In this document: piece after piece, positions 45,297 to 54,819 of the stretch | Layout: each line of letters opens with the position of its first letter | Numbering within the stretch: position 1 is the stretch's first letter | Source: Paraburkholderia sp. D15 | GTDB taxonomy: Bacteria > Pseudomonadota > Gammaproteobacteria > Burkholderiales > Burkholderiaceae | Direction of reading: 5' to 3' | NCBI RefSeq assembly: GCF_029910215.1 | Contig: NZ_CP110396.1 | Location: forward strand, 124,001 to 188,000 | Length of the DNA stretch: 64,000 nt | Notes under the pieces: generated by a model | The model's database searches: none | What the model was told of the DNA's origin: nothing | The model's input: the letters and a program-made list of their open reading frames with translations, nothing else | Translations under genes and position numbers: made by a program

Positions 45297-45333
45297 AAAA
45301 AAACGGCGTCGCCCCGACAAGGAAGCGACGCCG
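45297..45333 (-). terminator. intrinsic terminator downstream of the SNF2 helicase gene
   Basis: CGGCGTCGC (45304-45312) and GCGACGCCG (45325-45333) form a perfect 9-bp stem with a 12-nt loop, followed on the minus strand by seven T residues (45303-45297). It is 303 bp past the helicase stop and 29 bp past the convergent fic stop. The stretch between 45334 and 45636 holds no gene. Confidence 0.85.
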
Positions 45334-45636
45334 CTGAACACACCACCCTCGCGGGGGTCTAGCCGCACGAGTGACCTAACGGTAGCCGTTCGGAAAAGCG
45401 CGCTCAAGATGAAAGAACTGCGTTTGTAACGGCGCGCCAGGTAGCAATTACGCATCCCGTGAAGCGCGTTCGCGTCAGATCGAAGCGGCATCGGCGCCGC
45501 AAAATCATCAGATTTTAAGCATCATTAAACGTCAATTTACAGTCGCAGACGTTTGTTACAGACGCGTCTTTTAGCACCGTCGTTCGTGTTCAGGTCAAAA
45601 ACCCAACATGTGGCGAATGCGAGCAGCGCGCGCCGC

Positions 45637-48600
45637 TCAACGTTCGCCTTCCAACTCCGGCATCGGCGCGAACAACGCGTCGAGATCGTCGTCGGAGAAC
45701 TTGGTCGCGCCGGCTGAATCCTCGGAAAGAATGCTGTCCGCGAGCCCCGCTTTCTGCTCCTGCAACTCGACGATCTTTTCCTCGATGCTGCCCGCCGCGA
45801 TCAGCTTGTAGACGAACACCGGCTTGTCCTGCCCCAGCCGGTGCGCGCGGTCGGTCGCCTGATTCTCGGCCGCCGGATTCCACCACGGGTCGTAGTGAAT
45901 CACGGTATCGGCGGCGGTCAGGTTCAGACCCACGCCGCCCGCCTTCAGGCTGATCAGGAACAACGGCACCTCGCCTTGCTGGAACCGCTCGACCGGCGTG
46001 ACGCGATCCGTCGTGTCGCCGGTCAGCAGCACGTAGGGAATCGCCGCTTCGTCGAGCGCTTCGCCGATCAGCGTCAGCATGCCGGTAAACTGCGAGAACA
46101 GCAGCACGCGCCGGCCTTCGTCGATCAGCTCCGGCAGCATCGACAGCAGCAGATCGAGCTTGGCCGAGCGCATCGGACGCAGCGGTTTTTCGATAATGTC
46201 CGCCTTGTCAGACTTCGCAGCTTTCGCCGCTTTCGCCGCCTTGCCTCGCTTCGCGCCGGACGCCGGGTCCGCTTGATCCACCCGATCCGCCGCGCCTACG
46301 CCGCTTTCCGTTCCGAGCGCCAGCGTTCTAACCAGTCGCGGATCGCAACACACCTGCCGCAACTTCAGCAACGCATCCAGCACGATGATGTGGCTGCGCG
46401 CGAGTCCCTGCGCGCTGACCGCCGCGCGCACCCGCTCCTGCATGGCGGTGCGCACGGTTTCGTACAGATCGCGCTGCTCGCCCTCCAGATCGACCGAGCA
46501 CATGATGGTCGTCTTGGCTGGCAACTCCTTCGCGACCTCGTCCTTGCGACGCCGCAGCATGAACGGCCGGATGCGCCGCGCCAGCAGCGCGCGGCGCACG
46601 CCGTCGCCGTTCTTTTCGATCGGATTGCGCCAGCGTTTGGTGAAGTCCTGCTGGCTGCCGAGAAAACCCGGCAGCAGAAAATCGAACTGCGACCATAGTT
46701 CGCCGAGGTGATTCTCCAGCGGCGTCCCCGTCAAACACAGCCGATGCCGCGCGCGCAAACCACGAATCGCCTGCGCGGCCTTGGTGGTGGCGTTCTTCAC
46801 GTACTGCGCCTCGTCGAGAATCAGCAGGTGGTAGTCGTGTTCGGCGAGCACCTTCTGATCGCGCCACAGCAACGCGTAGGTGGTCAGAATCAGTTCGTGT
46901 TCGACGATCTGCTCGAAGCGCTCCTTGCGCTGCGGGCCGTTGAGCACCAGCACCTTCAGAGCGGGCGCGAAGCGCCGCGCTTCCTCGCGCCAGTTGTGCA
47001 CCAGCGTGGTCGGCACGACGATCAGCGCGGGCCGCGTCAGACGTCCCGCTTCCTTTTCGGCGAGGATGTGCGCGAGCGTCTGCACGGTCTTGCCGAGTCC
47101 CATGTCGTCGGCGAGCACACCGGCCAGATCCTGTTCGCGCAGATACTGCATCCAGTTCAGCCCCTGCTGCTGATACGCGCGCAATTCCGCCTTCAGGCCG
47201 CCCGGCACCGGCACCTCGCGCAGGCCCGGCCCCGCCTGCAGACGCTGCGCGAGTTGCCGGACCGAATCCTCGCCGTTGAACTGCCAGCGGCCGGTATCGT
47301 TCAAGGCGTTCAAGCGGCCGGCGTCGACGGCGGCCACGCGCAGCGGCGCGCCGTCCGCGAGCGTACCGCCGAGCGCGTCGAACAGATCGACCAGCACGCG
47401 CACCACCGGCTTCAACCGGTCGGCACGCAGGCGCAGACGCTTGTTCTCCTCGGTCTTCAACTCGATCTTTTCGTCGTCGGCGATCGATTCGAGCGCGCCG
47501 TTCAACCAGCGGCGATCGCGCCGGAACAGGTCGGCGAGCAGCGGCTCCAGCCGCACGTTGCGCTCGCCGATGCGGATGCCCATCTCCAGATCGAACCAGC
47601 CGTCGCCGGCTTGATGCGCGGTGCCGTCGATCGCATCGATCTCGATCACGTTGTAGCGGAACGCGGACGCCATGGTCACGCGCCAGCCTTTGGCGACAAG
47701 CTCCGGCACGGCGTCGTTGACGAATTCGGACCACGCGTCGGCATCGGGCAAGCCAAGCATCGTGTCGGGCAGCAGACGCGACGCGAAGACGCGGCTCGTC
47801 GGCACTTTCTGCAAACCGGTGCGGCGCAGTTCCAGCAGACGTTTTTTCTCGGCTTCGTAGCGGCGGCGAATATGGATCACGTCGCCGCCAGGCATCGGCA
47901 CCAGCGTGACATTGCTGTCGACGTTGATGCTCACGCCGTCGTAGTCGAAGCTCACGCCCGCCAGTTCGACCGCCTCGGTTTTGCGCATGCCCGCCTTGCT
48001 CGCCGACGGCAGCGTGTGGCTGTTCAGCGTGAGCACCGGCACCGGTTCGACGTCGATCACGCGGATCGACGAGCCGTCCTGCGTGGGCGGCAACGGCAGG
48101 TCGGGCGCGATTTCGCGCAGCACGGAGGCGACCAGCGGCGCCTCGGCGAGCGAGATCGGCGGCATCGCGAGGTAGTCGGGCAACTGCTGGAACGGCAGCG
48201 ACGATTCGACGATGCCCGCCTCGTTCGCGACGCCGTCCACGTACCACACCGGTTCCGTCGGCAACACCATGCTGGCGCGCGGCTCGGTGCGCAACACGGG
48301 GCGCAGGCGCTCGTCGGCAAGCGGCTCCCATTCGATGCGGCCAGGCCGATCCGCGCCGAGCGCCAGCGGCGTGGGACTGTCGCGACCGGGCTCGGTGTTG
48401 AAATCGAAGAACAGACGCCCGGTCGCGATCAGTTTCTGCAGCATCTCGGCGCCGCTCGTGCCGCGCAGGATGAACTGGCCGAAGTCCTCGCGCGAACGGC
48501 CGAGCCACAGGCCGCGCAGGATCGACAGGTCTTCGTCGGAGACGAATCTGGGTTGCTTGATCAGCGCGGCTTCGACGTTGGACCACGGTTCGTCGATCCG

Positions 48601-49278
48601 GAACACCGTGCCGTCCACGTTGAAGTGCGCGCGGTACAGCACCACCTCGTGGCGCATGTGGAAGTCGGACCAGTTCAGCCGGTAGGCGAGCGTCTGGCTG
48701 CGCGGCGCGGTGGAGGTCTGGGCGTCGGCCTCGGCTTCGGCGCGCGCGCGAAAGCGTTCGAGCCAGCTGACCAGTTCGGGACGCACGCCGCCCGCTGCCG
48801 ACGCATGCGCCGGATTGGCCGCGAAGCCCGTTAGCGGGCGGAAATCGCGGCTGGCGTCGTGGTTGGCTTCACCGGCAAGGTGGCCGCTGTGGCCGCTTTC
48901 ACCGCTGTAACCGGCGGGGTTGCCGGAGTCGCCGGGGTTAGCGCCGTCCGCCTCGCCGCCACGCTCGTCGAAGTTCACATGGTTGATGTGATCCATCTCG
49001 TCGTGATAGTCGAGTTCGGCGAGCAGCAACGCCGCGACATGCTTGCAATCGCGGCCGACCGGGCAGGTGCAATCGCCCTGCGCCCACGGCGAGCCGCCAT
49101 CGGTGCGAAAGCGCACGCGCGTCTTGTACGGCTGCGCGCGCGTGCCTTGCACATAGCCGCTCAGCGAGGTGCCGTGCCACTTGAGATTCGTGACCGCGCC
49201 GACCGAGCGCGCCTTGGCGAGCGTGTGCGCACCGAGCCATTCCGCAATCCGTTCCCGATCGAAGAAAACTGACGACAT
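45637..49278 (-). CDS. SNF2-family DEAD/DEAH-box helicase with SWIM zinc finger
   Basis: The 1,213-residue protein has an N-terminal SWIM zinc finger (GDCTCPVGRDCKHVAALLL, CxCx5CxH), a long middle region, a SNF2 ATPase domain with motif I DDMGLGKTVQT and motif II LILDEAQYVKN, and a helicase C-terminal domain with motif VI ATDRAHRLGQDKPV. Bacterial HepA/RapA-like SNF2 proteins translocate on duplex DNA and may displace RNA polymerase or repair proteins; the role of this SWIM group is not established. A Lys/Ala-rich insert (AKRGKAAKAAKAAKSDKAD) lies between the ATPase lobes. It is transcribed alone. Confidence 0.92.
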   Translation of the reverse strand: MSSVFFDRERIAEWLGAHTLAKARSVGAVTNLKWHGTSLSGYVQGTRAQPYKTRVRFRTDGGSPWAQGDCTCPVGRDCKHVAALLLAELDYHDEMDHINHVNFDERGGEADGANPGDSGNPAGYSGESGHSGHLAGEANHDASRDFRPLTGFAANPAHASAAGGVRPELVSWLERFRARAEAEADAQTSTAPRSQTLAYRLNWSDFHMRHEVVLYRAHFNVDGTVFRIDEPWSNVEAALIKQPRFVSDEDLSILRGLWLGRSREDFGQFILRGTSGAEMLQKLIATGRLFFDFNTEPGRDSPTPLALGADRPGRIEWEPLADERLRPVLRTEPRASMVLPTEPVWYVDGVANEAGIVESSLPFQQLPDYLAMPPISLAEAPLVASVLREIAPDLPLPPTQDGSSIRVIDVEPVPVLTLNSHTLPSASKAGMRKTEAVELAGVSFDYDGVSINVDSNVTLVPMPGGDVIHIRRRYEAEKKRLLELRRTGLQKVPTSRVFASRLLPDTMLGLPDADAWSEFVNDAVPELVAKGWRVTMASAFRYNVIEIDAIDGTAHQAGDGWFDLEMGIRIGERNVRLEPLLADLFRRDRRWLNGALESIADDEKIELKTEENKRLRLRADRLKPVVRVLVDLFDALGGTLADGAPLRVAAVDAGRLNALNDTGRWQFNGEDSVRQLAQRLQAGPGLREVPVPGGLKAELRAYQQQGLNWMQYLREQDLAGVLADDMGLGKTVQTLAHILAEKEAGRLTRPALIVVPTTLVHNWREEARRFAPALKVLVLNGPQRKERFEQIVEHELILTTYALLWRDQKVLAEHDYHLLILDEAQYVKNATTKAAQAIRGLRARHRLCLTGTPLENHLGELWSQFDFLLPGFLGSQQDFTKRWRNPIEKNGDGVRRALLARRIRPFMLRRRKDEVAKELPAKTTIMCSVDLEGEQRDLYETVRTAMQERVRAAVSAQGLARSHIIVLDALLKLRQVCCDPRLVRTLALGTESGVGAADRVDQADPASGAKRGKAAKAAKAAKSDKADIIEKPLRPMRSAKLDLLLSMLPELIDEGRRVLLFSQFTGMLTLIGEALDEAAIPYVLLTGDTTDRVTPVERFQQGEVPLFLISLKAGGVGLNLTAADTVIHYDPWWNPAAENQATDRAHRLGQDKPVFVYKLIAAGSIEEKIVELQEQKAGLADSILSEDSAGATKFSDDDLDALFAPMPELEGER

Positions 49279-49461
49279 CAGGGTCCATCCTGCTGTTGTT
49301 CTGTTCAGGCCTGTTCAGGCAAAAGCGCCCCCGGACGCGGGATAAGCGGCCCGGCGGACGGTCGACGCAGTCCGCGAGCCCGGGTCGCCGACGCCGGTTG
49401 CCGAGGGTAATCGGCCATTTTACGACGTGGCGCGCGCTGCTTGCAGACGCGCCGCCGCGGG

Positions 49462-50235
49462 TTAGAGCGCAGCGGCCGCGGCGACCTCGATCTCCACGCC
49501 GGCCGCCGCCAATACCTGCGCGAGCGCCGGCGGCGGCGCTTCGTCCGTCACCAGCAGATCGACGCCGTCCGGCTCGAACACATGAAGCAGCGCGCTATGG
49601 CCGATCTTCGCGCGATCCGCCGCGACGATACGGCGCTCGGCCTGCGCAAACGCGGCTTGCGCGAACGCCACGTCGGCGGGCAGCGCATCCATGAAGCGCC
49701 CTTGCAGATCGATCGCCGTGACCGAGACGATCGCGTGACGCACGCGGAACTGGCGCAGAAAGGCGAGCACGCTGTCGCCGAACGCGGCGGAGTCGTCGGC
49801 GCGCAATTCGCCGCCGGCGATGAATACGCGATTACCGTTGCGCGCATTGAGCACGCGCGCGACTTCGATGGAGTGGGTGACGACCGTCAGACGCGAGCGC
49901 GCGGCCAGCGCCTCGGCGATCCGCAGACAGGTCGTGCCGCCTTCGATGATCAACGATTCGCCGTCCCTCACCCGCCCGGCGATGTGCGCGGCCATCGCCC
50001 GTTTGCCCTCGAGACTCGTGCCCATGCGACGCGGGAACGGCGGTTCGTCGAGCCGTTCGGGCAGCATCACGCCGCCGTGGACCTTGATTAGCAGGCCGTC
50101 CGCGATCAGCGGCTTGATCGTGCGGCGGATGGTTTCGTCGGACACCTCGAAGCGCGCGGCCAGATCCGTAATCGTGCAGGTGCGCTCGTCGCGCACGAGG
50201 CGGAGGATTTCGGACTGGCGGAGGGTGGTGAACAT
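49462..50235 (-). CDS. DeoR/GlpR family transcriptional regulator
   Basis: The 257-residue protein has a DeoR N-terminal helix-turn-helix (QSEILRLVRDERTCTITDLAARFEVSDETIRR) and a C-terminal DeoRC sugar-phosphate-sensing domain (IIEGGTTCLRIAEAL, VTHSIEVARVL, FIAGGEL). These repressors usually control an adjacent catabolic operon and are released by a phosphorylated intermediate. It is divergent from the FAD/GcvT oxidoreductase gene, with a perfect TTGTGTGACACAA palindrome between them. The ATG at 50235 is preferred over upstream in-frame codons that add a non-family extension. Confidence 0.9.
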   Translation of the reverse strand: MFTTLRQSEILRLVRDERTCTITDLAARFEVSDETIRRTIKPLIADGLLIKVHGGVMLPERLDEPPFPRRMGTSLEGKRAMAAHIAGRVRDGESLIIEGGTTCLRIAEALAARSRLTVVTHSIEVARVLNARNGNRVFIAGGELRADDSAAFGDSVLAFLRQFRVRHAIVSVTAIDLQGRFMDALPADVAFAQAAFAQAERRIVAADRAKIGHSALLHVFEPDGVDLLVTDEAPPPALAQVLAAAGVEIEVAAAAAL

Positions 50236-50391
50236 GGCGTTGGCGGCATGGTGGACTGGACGGAGTCTAGCAAAAACCACGGAATTCGATGAATCATTCC
50301 CACACATTACCGCATCAAACCACATTCAGCGGTAACGGCGATTTCCGTGGACGGCTCGATTCCCGCGGCCTGACTCGCCAATCCATGACCC

Positions 50392-50404
50392 TTGTGTGAC
50401 ACAA
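50392..50404. promoter_or_regulatory. palindromic operator candidate between the deoR-like and oxidoreductase genes
   Basis: TTGTGTGACACAA is a perfect 13-bp palindrome. Related half-sites (CACACATT near 50301, TTTGTGTTT near 50442, CACACATG near 50488) occur in the same 258-bp gap. It is a likely site for the divergent DeoR-type regulator. Confidence 0.5.
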
Positions 50405-50493
50405 ACCCAATCCCAACAACCCGGTCTCATAGGTGTTGCAATTTGTGTTTTTCATAGGCAATCTGTGCGCATTGAATCAACTCAATCCCACAC

Positions 50494-53001
50494 ATGTCCA
50501 CACCCATCCCTTCCCATGCCCGCGTCGTCATCATCGGCGGCGGGATCATCGGCTGTTCGGTCGCCTATCATCTGACCAAACTGGGTTGGACCGATGTCGT
50601 GCTGCTCGAACAGGGCCAACTGTCGTGCGGCACCACCTGGCATGCGGCCGGGCTCGTCGGCCAGTTGCGCGCGCAGGAGAGCATGACGAAGCTGATCCGC
50701 TACTCCACCGCGCTGTACGCCGAACTCGAAGCCGACACCGGCCTCGCGACCGGCTGGAAACAATGCGGTTCGCTGTCGGTTGCCCGCACGGCCGAGCGCA
50801 TGACCCAGTTAAAGCGCACCGCCGCCGTCGCGCGCGCGTACGGCGTGACCTGCGACGTGATCGGCCCGCGCGAAGCCGGCGACCTGTGGCCCGTCATGCG
50901 TACCGACGACCTGCTGGGCGCCGTCTGGCTGCCCGGCGACGGCAAGGCCAACCCCACGGATCTGACCCAGGCGCTCGCGCGCGGCGCCCGCCAGCGCGGC
51001 GCACGCATCGTCGAAAACACCCGCGTGACGGCGATCCATACCCGCACGCCGCAGCACGAGAAAGCCGCGCACGGCGCGCGCGAAGTCAGCGGCCTCGCGT
51101 GGCGCAACAAGGACGGCGACGAAGGCACGCTCGGCGCGGACATCGTCGTGAATTGCGCGGGGCAATGGGCCAAGGCGGTCGGCCGGCTGTGCGGCGTGAC
51201 CGTGCCGCTGCATTCGGCCGAGCATTACTACATCGTCACCGAACGGATTGCCGGCGTGCATCCGGACCTGCCGGTCATGCGCGATCCGGACGGCTTCATC
51301 TACTTCAAGGAGGAAGTGGGCGGCCTCGTGATGGGCGGCTTCGAGCCGGACGCGAAACCGTGGGGCATGAACGGCATTCCCGAGAACTTCGAGTTCCAGT
51401 TGCTGCCCGACGATTGGGACCAGTTCGAAATCCTGATGGAAAACGCGCTGCAACGCGTGCCCGCGCTCGAGACCGCGCAGGTCCGGCAGTTCTACAACGG
51501 TCCCGAATCGTTCACGCCGGACAACAACTTCATGCTCGGCGAAGCGCCTGAATTGAGGGGGTTTTTCGTCGGCGCGGGCTTCAACTCGATGGGCATTGCG
51601 TCGGCGGGCGGCGCGGGCATGGCGCTCGCCGAATGGATCGTCGCGGGCGAGCCGACCATGGATCTCTGGCCGGTGGATATCCGCCGTTTCGCGCGCTTCA
51701 ACGGCAACGACACCTGGCTGCACGACCGCGTGAAGGAAACGCTCGGCCTGCACTATGCGATGCCCTGGCCGAATCGCGAACTGGACAGCGCGCGGCCGTT
51801 CCGTCGTTCGCCGCTGTACGCGCTGCTGCGCGACGACGGTGCGTGCTTCGGCAGCAAGATGGGCTGGGAGCGCGCCAACTTTTTCGCACCGGCGCCTGCC
51901 GAAGCGAAGATCGACTACGCCTTCGGCCAGCAGAACTGGCTGCCGTGGAGCGGCGCCGAACACCGCGCCTGCCGCGAAGGCGTCGCGCTGTTCGACATGA
52001 CCTCGTTCTCCAAATTGCTGCTGAAGGGCCGCGATACGTGCGAGGTCCTGCAAGGCCTCGTCGCGAACGATGTCGACGTGCCGCCCGGCACCACGGTCTA
52101 CACCGGCATGCTGAACGAGCGCGGCGGCTACGAATCGGATTTCACGCTCACGCGCCTGAGCGACGATCAATACCTGCTCGTCACCGGCAGCGCACAGACC
52201 ACGCGCGACTTCGACACGATCGAGAAAGCGATCCCGCACGACAAACACTGCACGCTGGTGGACGTCACCGGTCAGTACGCGGTGCTCGCCGTGATGGGGC
52301 CACACTCGCGCGCGTTGCTGCAGAGCGTATCGAAAGCCGACTGGAGCAACGAGGCATTCGCGTTCGGCCAGAGCCGCGAGGTCGATCTCGGCTATGCGAC
52401 GGTACGGGCCACGCGCCTCACCTATGTCGGCGAACTCGGTTGGGAACTGTACGTGCCGGTCGAATTCGCGGTCGGCGTGTACGAGACGTTGCACGCGGCA
52501 GGCAAGGCGTTCGGTCTCGTCAACGCCGGTTACTACGCGATCGACTCGCTGCGGATCGAGAAAGGCTATCGCGCGTGGGGCCGCGAATTGTCGCCGGATA
52601 CGAATCCGTTCGAAGCGGGCCTGTCGTTCGCGTGCAAGCTCGCTAAAGACATCCCGTTTCGCGGCCGCGACGCGCTGCTGAAGTTGCGCGAGCAACCGTT
52701 GCGCCGCCGCATGGTCGTGCTGACCGTCGACGATGCCCCACACCATATGCTGTGGGGTGGTGAAGCGATTCTGCGCGACGGCAAGCCGGTCGGTTTCGTG
52801 AGTTCGGCGGCGTTCGGGCACACGCTCGGCTGTCCGGTCGCGATGGGCTATGTGAATCATCCGGATCATCCAGGCACCGGCGCGGATACCGCGTATCTGA
52901 CGGGCGGCGCATATGCGATCGACGTCGCCGGCGAACTGCTGCCGGCGACGCTGCATCTTAAAGCGCCGTACGATCCGCGCTCGGAGCGCGTCAAAGGCTG
53001 A
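50494..53001 (+). CDS. FAD-dependent oxidoreductase fused to GcvT domain (sarcosine/dimethylglycine dehydrogenase-like)
   Basis: The 835-residue protein has an N-terminal FAD-binding DAO domain (VVIIGGGIIGCSVAYHL), a TTWHAAGLVGQLR segment whose His50 aligns with the His that binds FAD covalently in dimethylglycine dehydrogenase, a FAO_M linker, and a C-terminal GcvT/aminomethyltransferase domain with its barrel (LTYVGELGWELYVP, AIDSLRIEKGYRAWGREL). Such enzymes oxidatively demethylate N-methyl amines and pass the one-carbon unit to tetrahydrofolate. The substrate is unproven. It is alone on its strand, probably under control of the divergent DeoR-type repressor. Confidence 0.88.
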   Translation: MSTPIPSHARVVIIGGGIIGCSVAYHLTKLGWTDVVLLEQGQLSCGTTWHAAGLVGQLRAQESMTKLIRYSTALYAELEADTGLATGWKQCGSLSVARTAERMTQLKRTAAVARAYGVTCDVIGPREAGDLWPVMRTDDLLGAVWLPGDGKANPTDLTQALARGARQRGARIVENTRVTAIHTRTPQHEKAAHGAREVSGLAWRNKDGDEGTLGADIVVNCAGQWAKAVGRLCGVTVPLHSAEHYYIVTERIAGVHPDLPVMRDPDGFIYFKEEVGGLVMGGFEPDAKPWGMNGIPENFEFQLLPDDWDQFEILMENALQRVPALETAQVRQFYNGPESFTPDNNFMLGEAPELRGFFVGAGFNSMGIASAGGAGMALAEWIVAGEPTMDLWPVDIRRFARFNGNDTWLHDRVKETLGLHYAMPWPNRELDSARPFRRSPLYALLRDDGACFGSKMGWERANFFAPAPAEAKIDYAFGQQNWLPWSGAEHRACREGVALFDMTSFSKLLLKGRDTCEVLQGLVANDVDVPPGTTVYTGMLNERGGYESDFTLTRLSDDQYLLVTGSAQTTRDFDTIEKAIPHDKHCTLVDVTGQYAVLAVMGPHSRALLQSVSKADWSNEAFAFGQSREVDLGYATVRATRLTYVGELGWELYVPVEFAVGVYETLHAAGKAFGLVNAGYYAIDSLRIEKGYRAWGRELSPDTNPFEAGLSFACKLAKDIPFRGRDALLKLREQPLRRRMVVLTVDDAPHHMLWGGEAILRDGKPVGFVSSAAFGHTLGCPVAMGYVNHPDHPGTGADTAYLTGGAYAIDVAGELLPATLHLKAPYDPRSERVKG

Positions 53002-53037
53002 CGGGCCGGACCTGATGCGCGCGCTTCGATCAACGGC

Positions 53038-53565
53038 TCAACGTCCGCCGCGCGCCATGCTCGCGAACACGCCGTCGCGGCGGATCAGCCCATGAAACAG
53101 CGCCGCCGCGAGATGCAGCAGCACGGTCGCGAACAACGCGAAGGCGAGCCACGTGTGCAACGCGCGCAGCAAAGCGAACAGCGCGGCGTCGTGCGGCGCG
53201 ATCGGCGGCAGATGCAACGGCAACGGATAACCCGCGGCCGACAGCATCGCCCAGCCGATCAACGGCATGGCCGCCATCAGCAGATACAGCACGAGGTGCG
53301 AGGCTTTGGCCGCGAAGCGCTGCGGCGCGGCCATGTCGTCGGGCAACGGCGGACCACCGCGTTTGATACGCACGCCGGCGCGCAGTATCACCAGCAATAG
53401 CAAGGCGATGCCGAGCGGCTTGTGAACCGCGAGCAGCACGTTGTGCGCGCGCGAAACGGTGGCCACCATGCCCACGCCGATGAACAGCATCGCGACGATC
53501 AAGGGCGCCATCAGCCAGTGCAGCAGACGCGCGAGCGGAGTGAAGTGGGTGCGCGTCGGCATCAT
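53038..53565 (-). CDS. cytochrome b561 (diheme membrane cytochrome)
   Basis: The 175-residue protein has four membrane segments and the His residues of bacterial b561: His in LARLLHWLMAP, HKPLG in the second segment, SHLVLYLLMA in the third and TVLLHLAAALFHG in the fourth. It probably passes electrons from quinol to a periplasmic acceptor. It is coupled to the preceding catalase-type peroxidase gene (ATG overlapping its stop), which suggests it supplies that enzyme with electrons (inference). It is the last gene of the DUF4148-peroxidase-b561 group. Confidence 0.9.
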   Translation of the reverse strand: MMPTRTHFTPLARLLHWLMAPLIVAMLFIGVGMVATVSRAHNVLLAVHKPLGIALLLLVILRAGVRIKRGGPPLPDDMAAPQRFAAKASHLVLYLLMAAMPLIGWAMLSAAGYPLPLHLPPIAPHDAALFALLRALHTWLAFALFATVLLHLAAALFHGLIRRDGVFASMARGGR

Positions 53566-54680
53566 GAATGGTCTCCTGCTTCGTTTTTTGTCTGGTTTTC
53601 CGCGTGGGTCGCGGCTTGATGCAGCGCGGGCTGCAATGCTTCTTCGCGCGTGCGGCGCTTGTACGACAGCGCATAGGCCGCCGAGCGCGCGGCGAGCAAT
53701 GGATCGCCGGAGGGTTTGATGCCGGACGGCAGGATGGTCGGATCGAAGTTGACGTCGCGGCATGCACCGTCTTCCTGCGACGTCGCGTGTTCGAGCACCA
53801 GCGTGCCGGCGTCGATATGCTGCCGGTCATTGGGCCATTGAAGCGTCGCGTCGTCGGTGGGATCGCCCGGTTGCGCGACCGTCAGAATCAGATGCCAGCG
53901 CAACGGTCCGTTCTCGAGGCGCTGATTCAGATCGGCGGCGAGGAAATTCTTTTCGGCCTTCTGCGCGTCCGTGATCGGCGCGTACGGCGTCTCGGGCACC
54001 ATCGCCCAGCGCACCGCGCGCACGTTGTCCTCGCGATCGCTGAACAGGAATGCGTTGATGCCGTAATACGCGGCGTTCGCCAGACTCGACGAAGGCGGAT
54101 GCGCCTTCACCCACGCCTGAAACGGCTGGGTCTCCGGATTGGCGGCGTAAAACGCCTTGAGTTTCGCGGGATCGGGCTTGCCGGTCGACGGGTCGGGCAT
54201 GGCCGCCTGCAGTTGCCGATAGAACTGCTCGGGCGTATGCACCGCGAACACCGGCGTCGAGTTCATCCCGGTGCGCCATTGCTCGCCGTTCGGCAACTGG
54301 AACAGCAAGGCCATGCTGCGCACCGGCACACTGGTATCGGGCGCGGACGGATTGCCGCCCGGAATCGCGAAACGTCCGCTCACGGGCGTACGGCCCGGCG
54401 CGAACACGGTTGCATGCGAGAGCGTCGCGCCGTCGCCGTTGCTGTCGAAGTAACCCTCCACGCAGAGCCCCTTCGCATGATTGCGCCGATAGCCCGGATG
54501 CGGCTGACCCGCTACCGTCTGGAACGTATCGATGATGCGCGAAGCGGACAGGCGCGCTGGCGTGAGCCAGCCGGCGGTGTAGGCAAAGCCGCCGGCCAGC
54601 GCCAGCACGACGGCGCCGATCGCGGCGAGCCGGCATGGCACGCAGACGGATCGTGACGGGGGAACGGGTGAGAGTGGCAA
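53562..54680 (-). CDS. membrane-anchored catalase-related peroxidase (SrpA-like)
   Basis: The 372-residue protein has an N-terminal membrane anchor or signal (RLAAIGAVVLALAGGFAYTAGW) and a mini-catalase domain. The distal His68 is in YRRNHAKG, and the proximal heme Tyr336 is in RSAAYALSY (RxxxY). Catalase-related peroxidases of this type use an electron donor to remove peroxides in the periplasm. A TTG start at 54680 is chosen because a perfect AGGAGG lies 4 nt upstream; a GTG at 54722 would place that site inside the gene. It is followed by the overlapping cytochrome b561 gene and preceded by DUF4148. Confidence 0.88.
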   Translation of the reverse strand: MPLSPVPPSRSVCVPCRLAAIGAVVLALAGGFAYTAGWLTPARLSASRIIDTFQTVAGQPHPGYRRNHAKGLCVEGYFDSNGDGATLSHATVFAPGRTPVSGRFAIPGGNPSAPDTSVPVRSMALLFQLPNGEQWRTGMNSTPVFAVHTPEQFYRQLQAAMPDPSTGKPDPAKLKAFYAANPETQPFQAWVKAHPPSSSLANAAYYGINAFLFSDREDNVRAVRWAMVPETPYAPITDAQKAEKNFLAADLNQRLENGPLRWHLILTVAQPGDPTDDATLQWPNDRQHIDAGTLVLEHATSQEDGACRDVNFDPTILPSGIKPSGDPLLAARSAAYALSYKRRTREEALQPALHQAATHAENQTKNEAGDHS

Positions 54681-54762
54681 GACGCCTCCTGGTTGATCGG
54701 GTAGATGCGCGGATAGATGCACTGACCGGCTAACACAGGATTCGGCGATCTATTCCCGTCGT

Positions 54763-54797
54763 CTTCCGGCGCGCCCGTTCGATGTCCGCGCCGGAAG
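54763..54797 (-). other. 11-bp hairpin between DUF4148 and the peroxidase gene
   Basis: CTTCCGGCGCG and CGCGCCGGAAG are perfect arms with a 13-nt loop and no T-run, placed in the 139-bp gap. It could protect the upstream DUF4148 mRNA or reduce read-through into the peroxidase gene. Confidence 0.55.
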
Positions 54798-54819
54798 CCG
54801 TGGCCTCGCGCCCTACGCT

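Noticed and set aside
46708..48834. Plus-strand open frame of about 700 codons opposite the SNF2 helicase
   Set aside because: Shadow of the helicase gene; composition is Arg/His/Gln-rich and no motif is seen.
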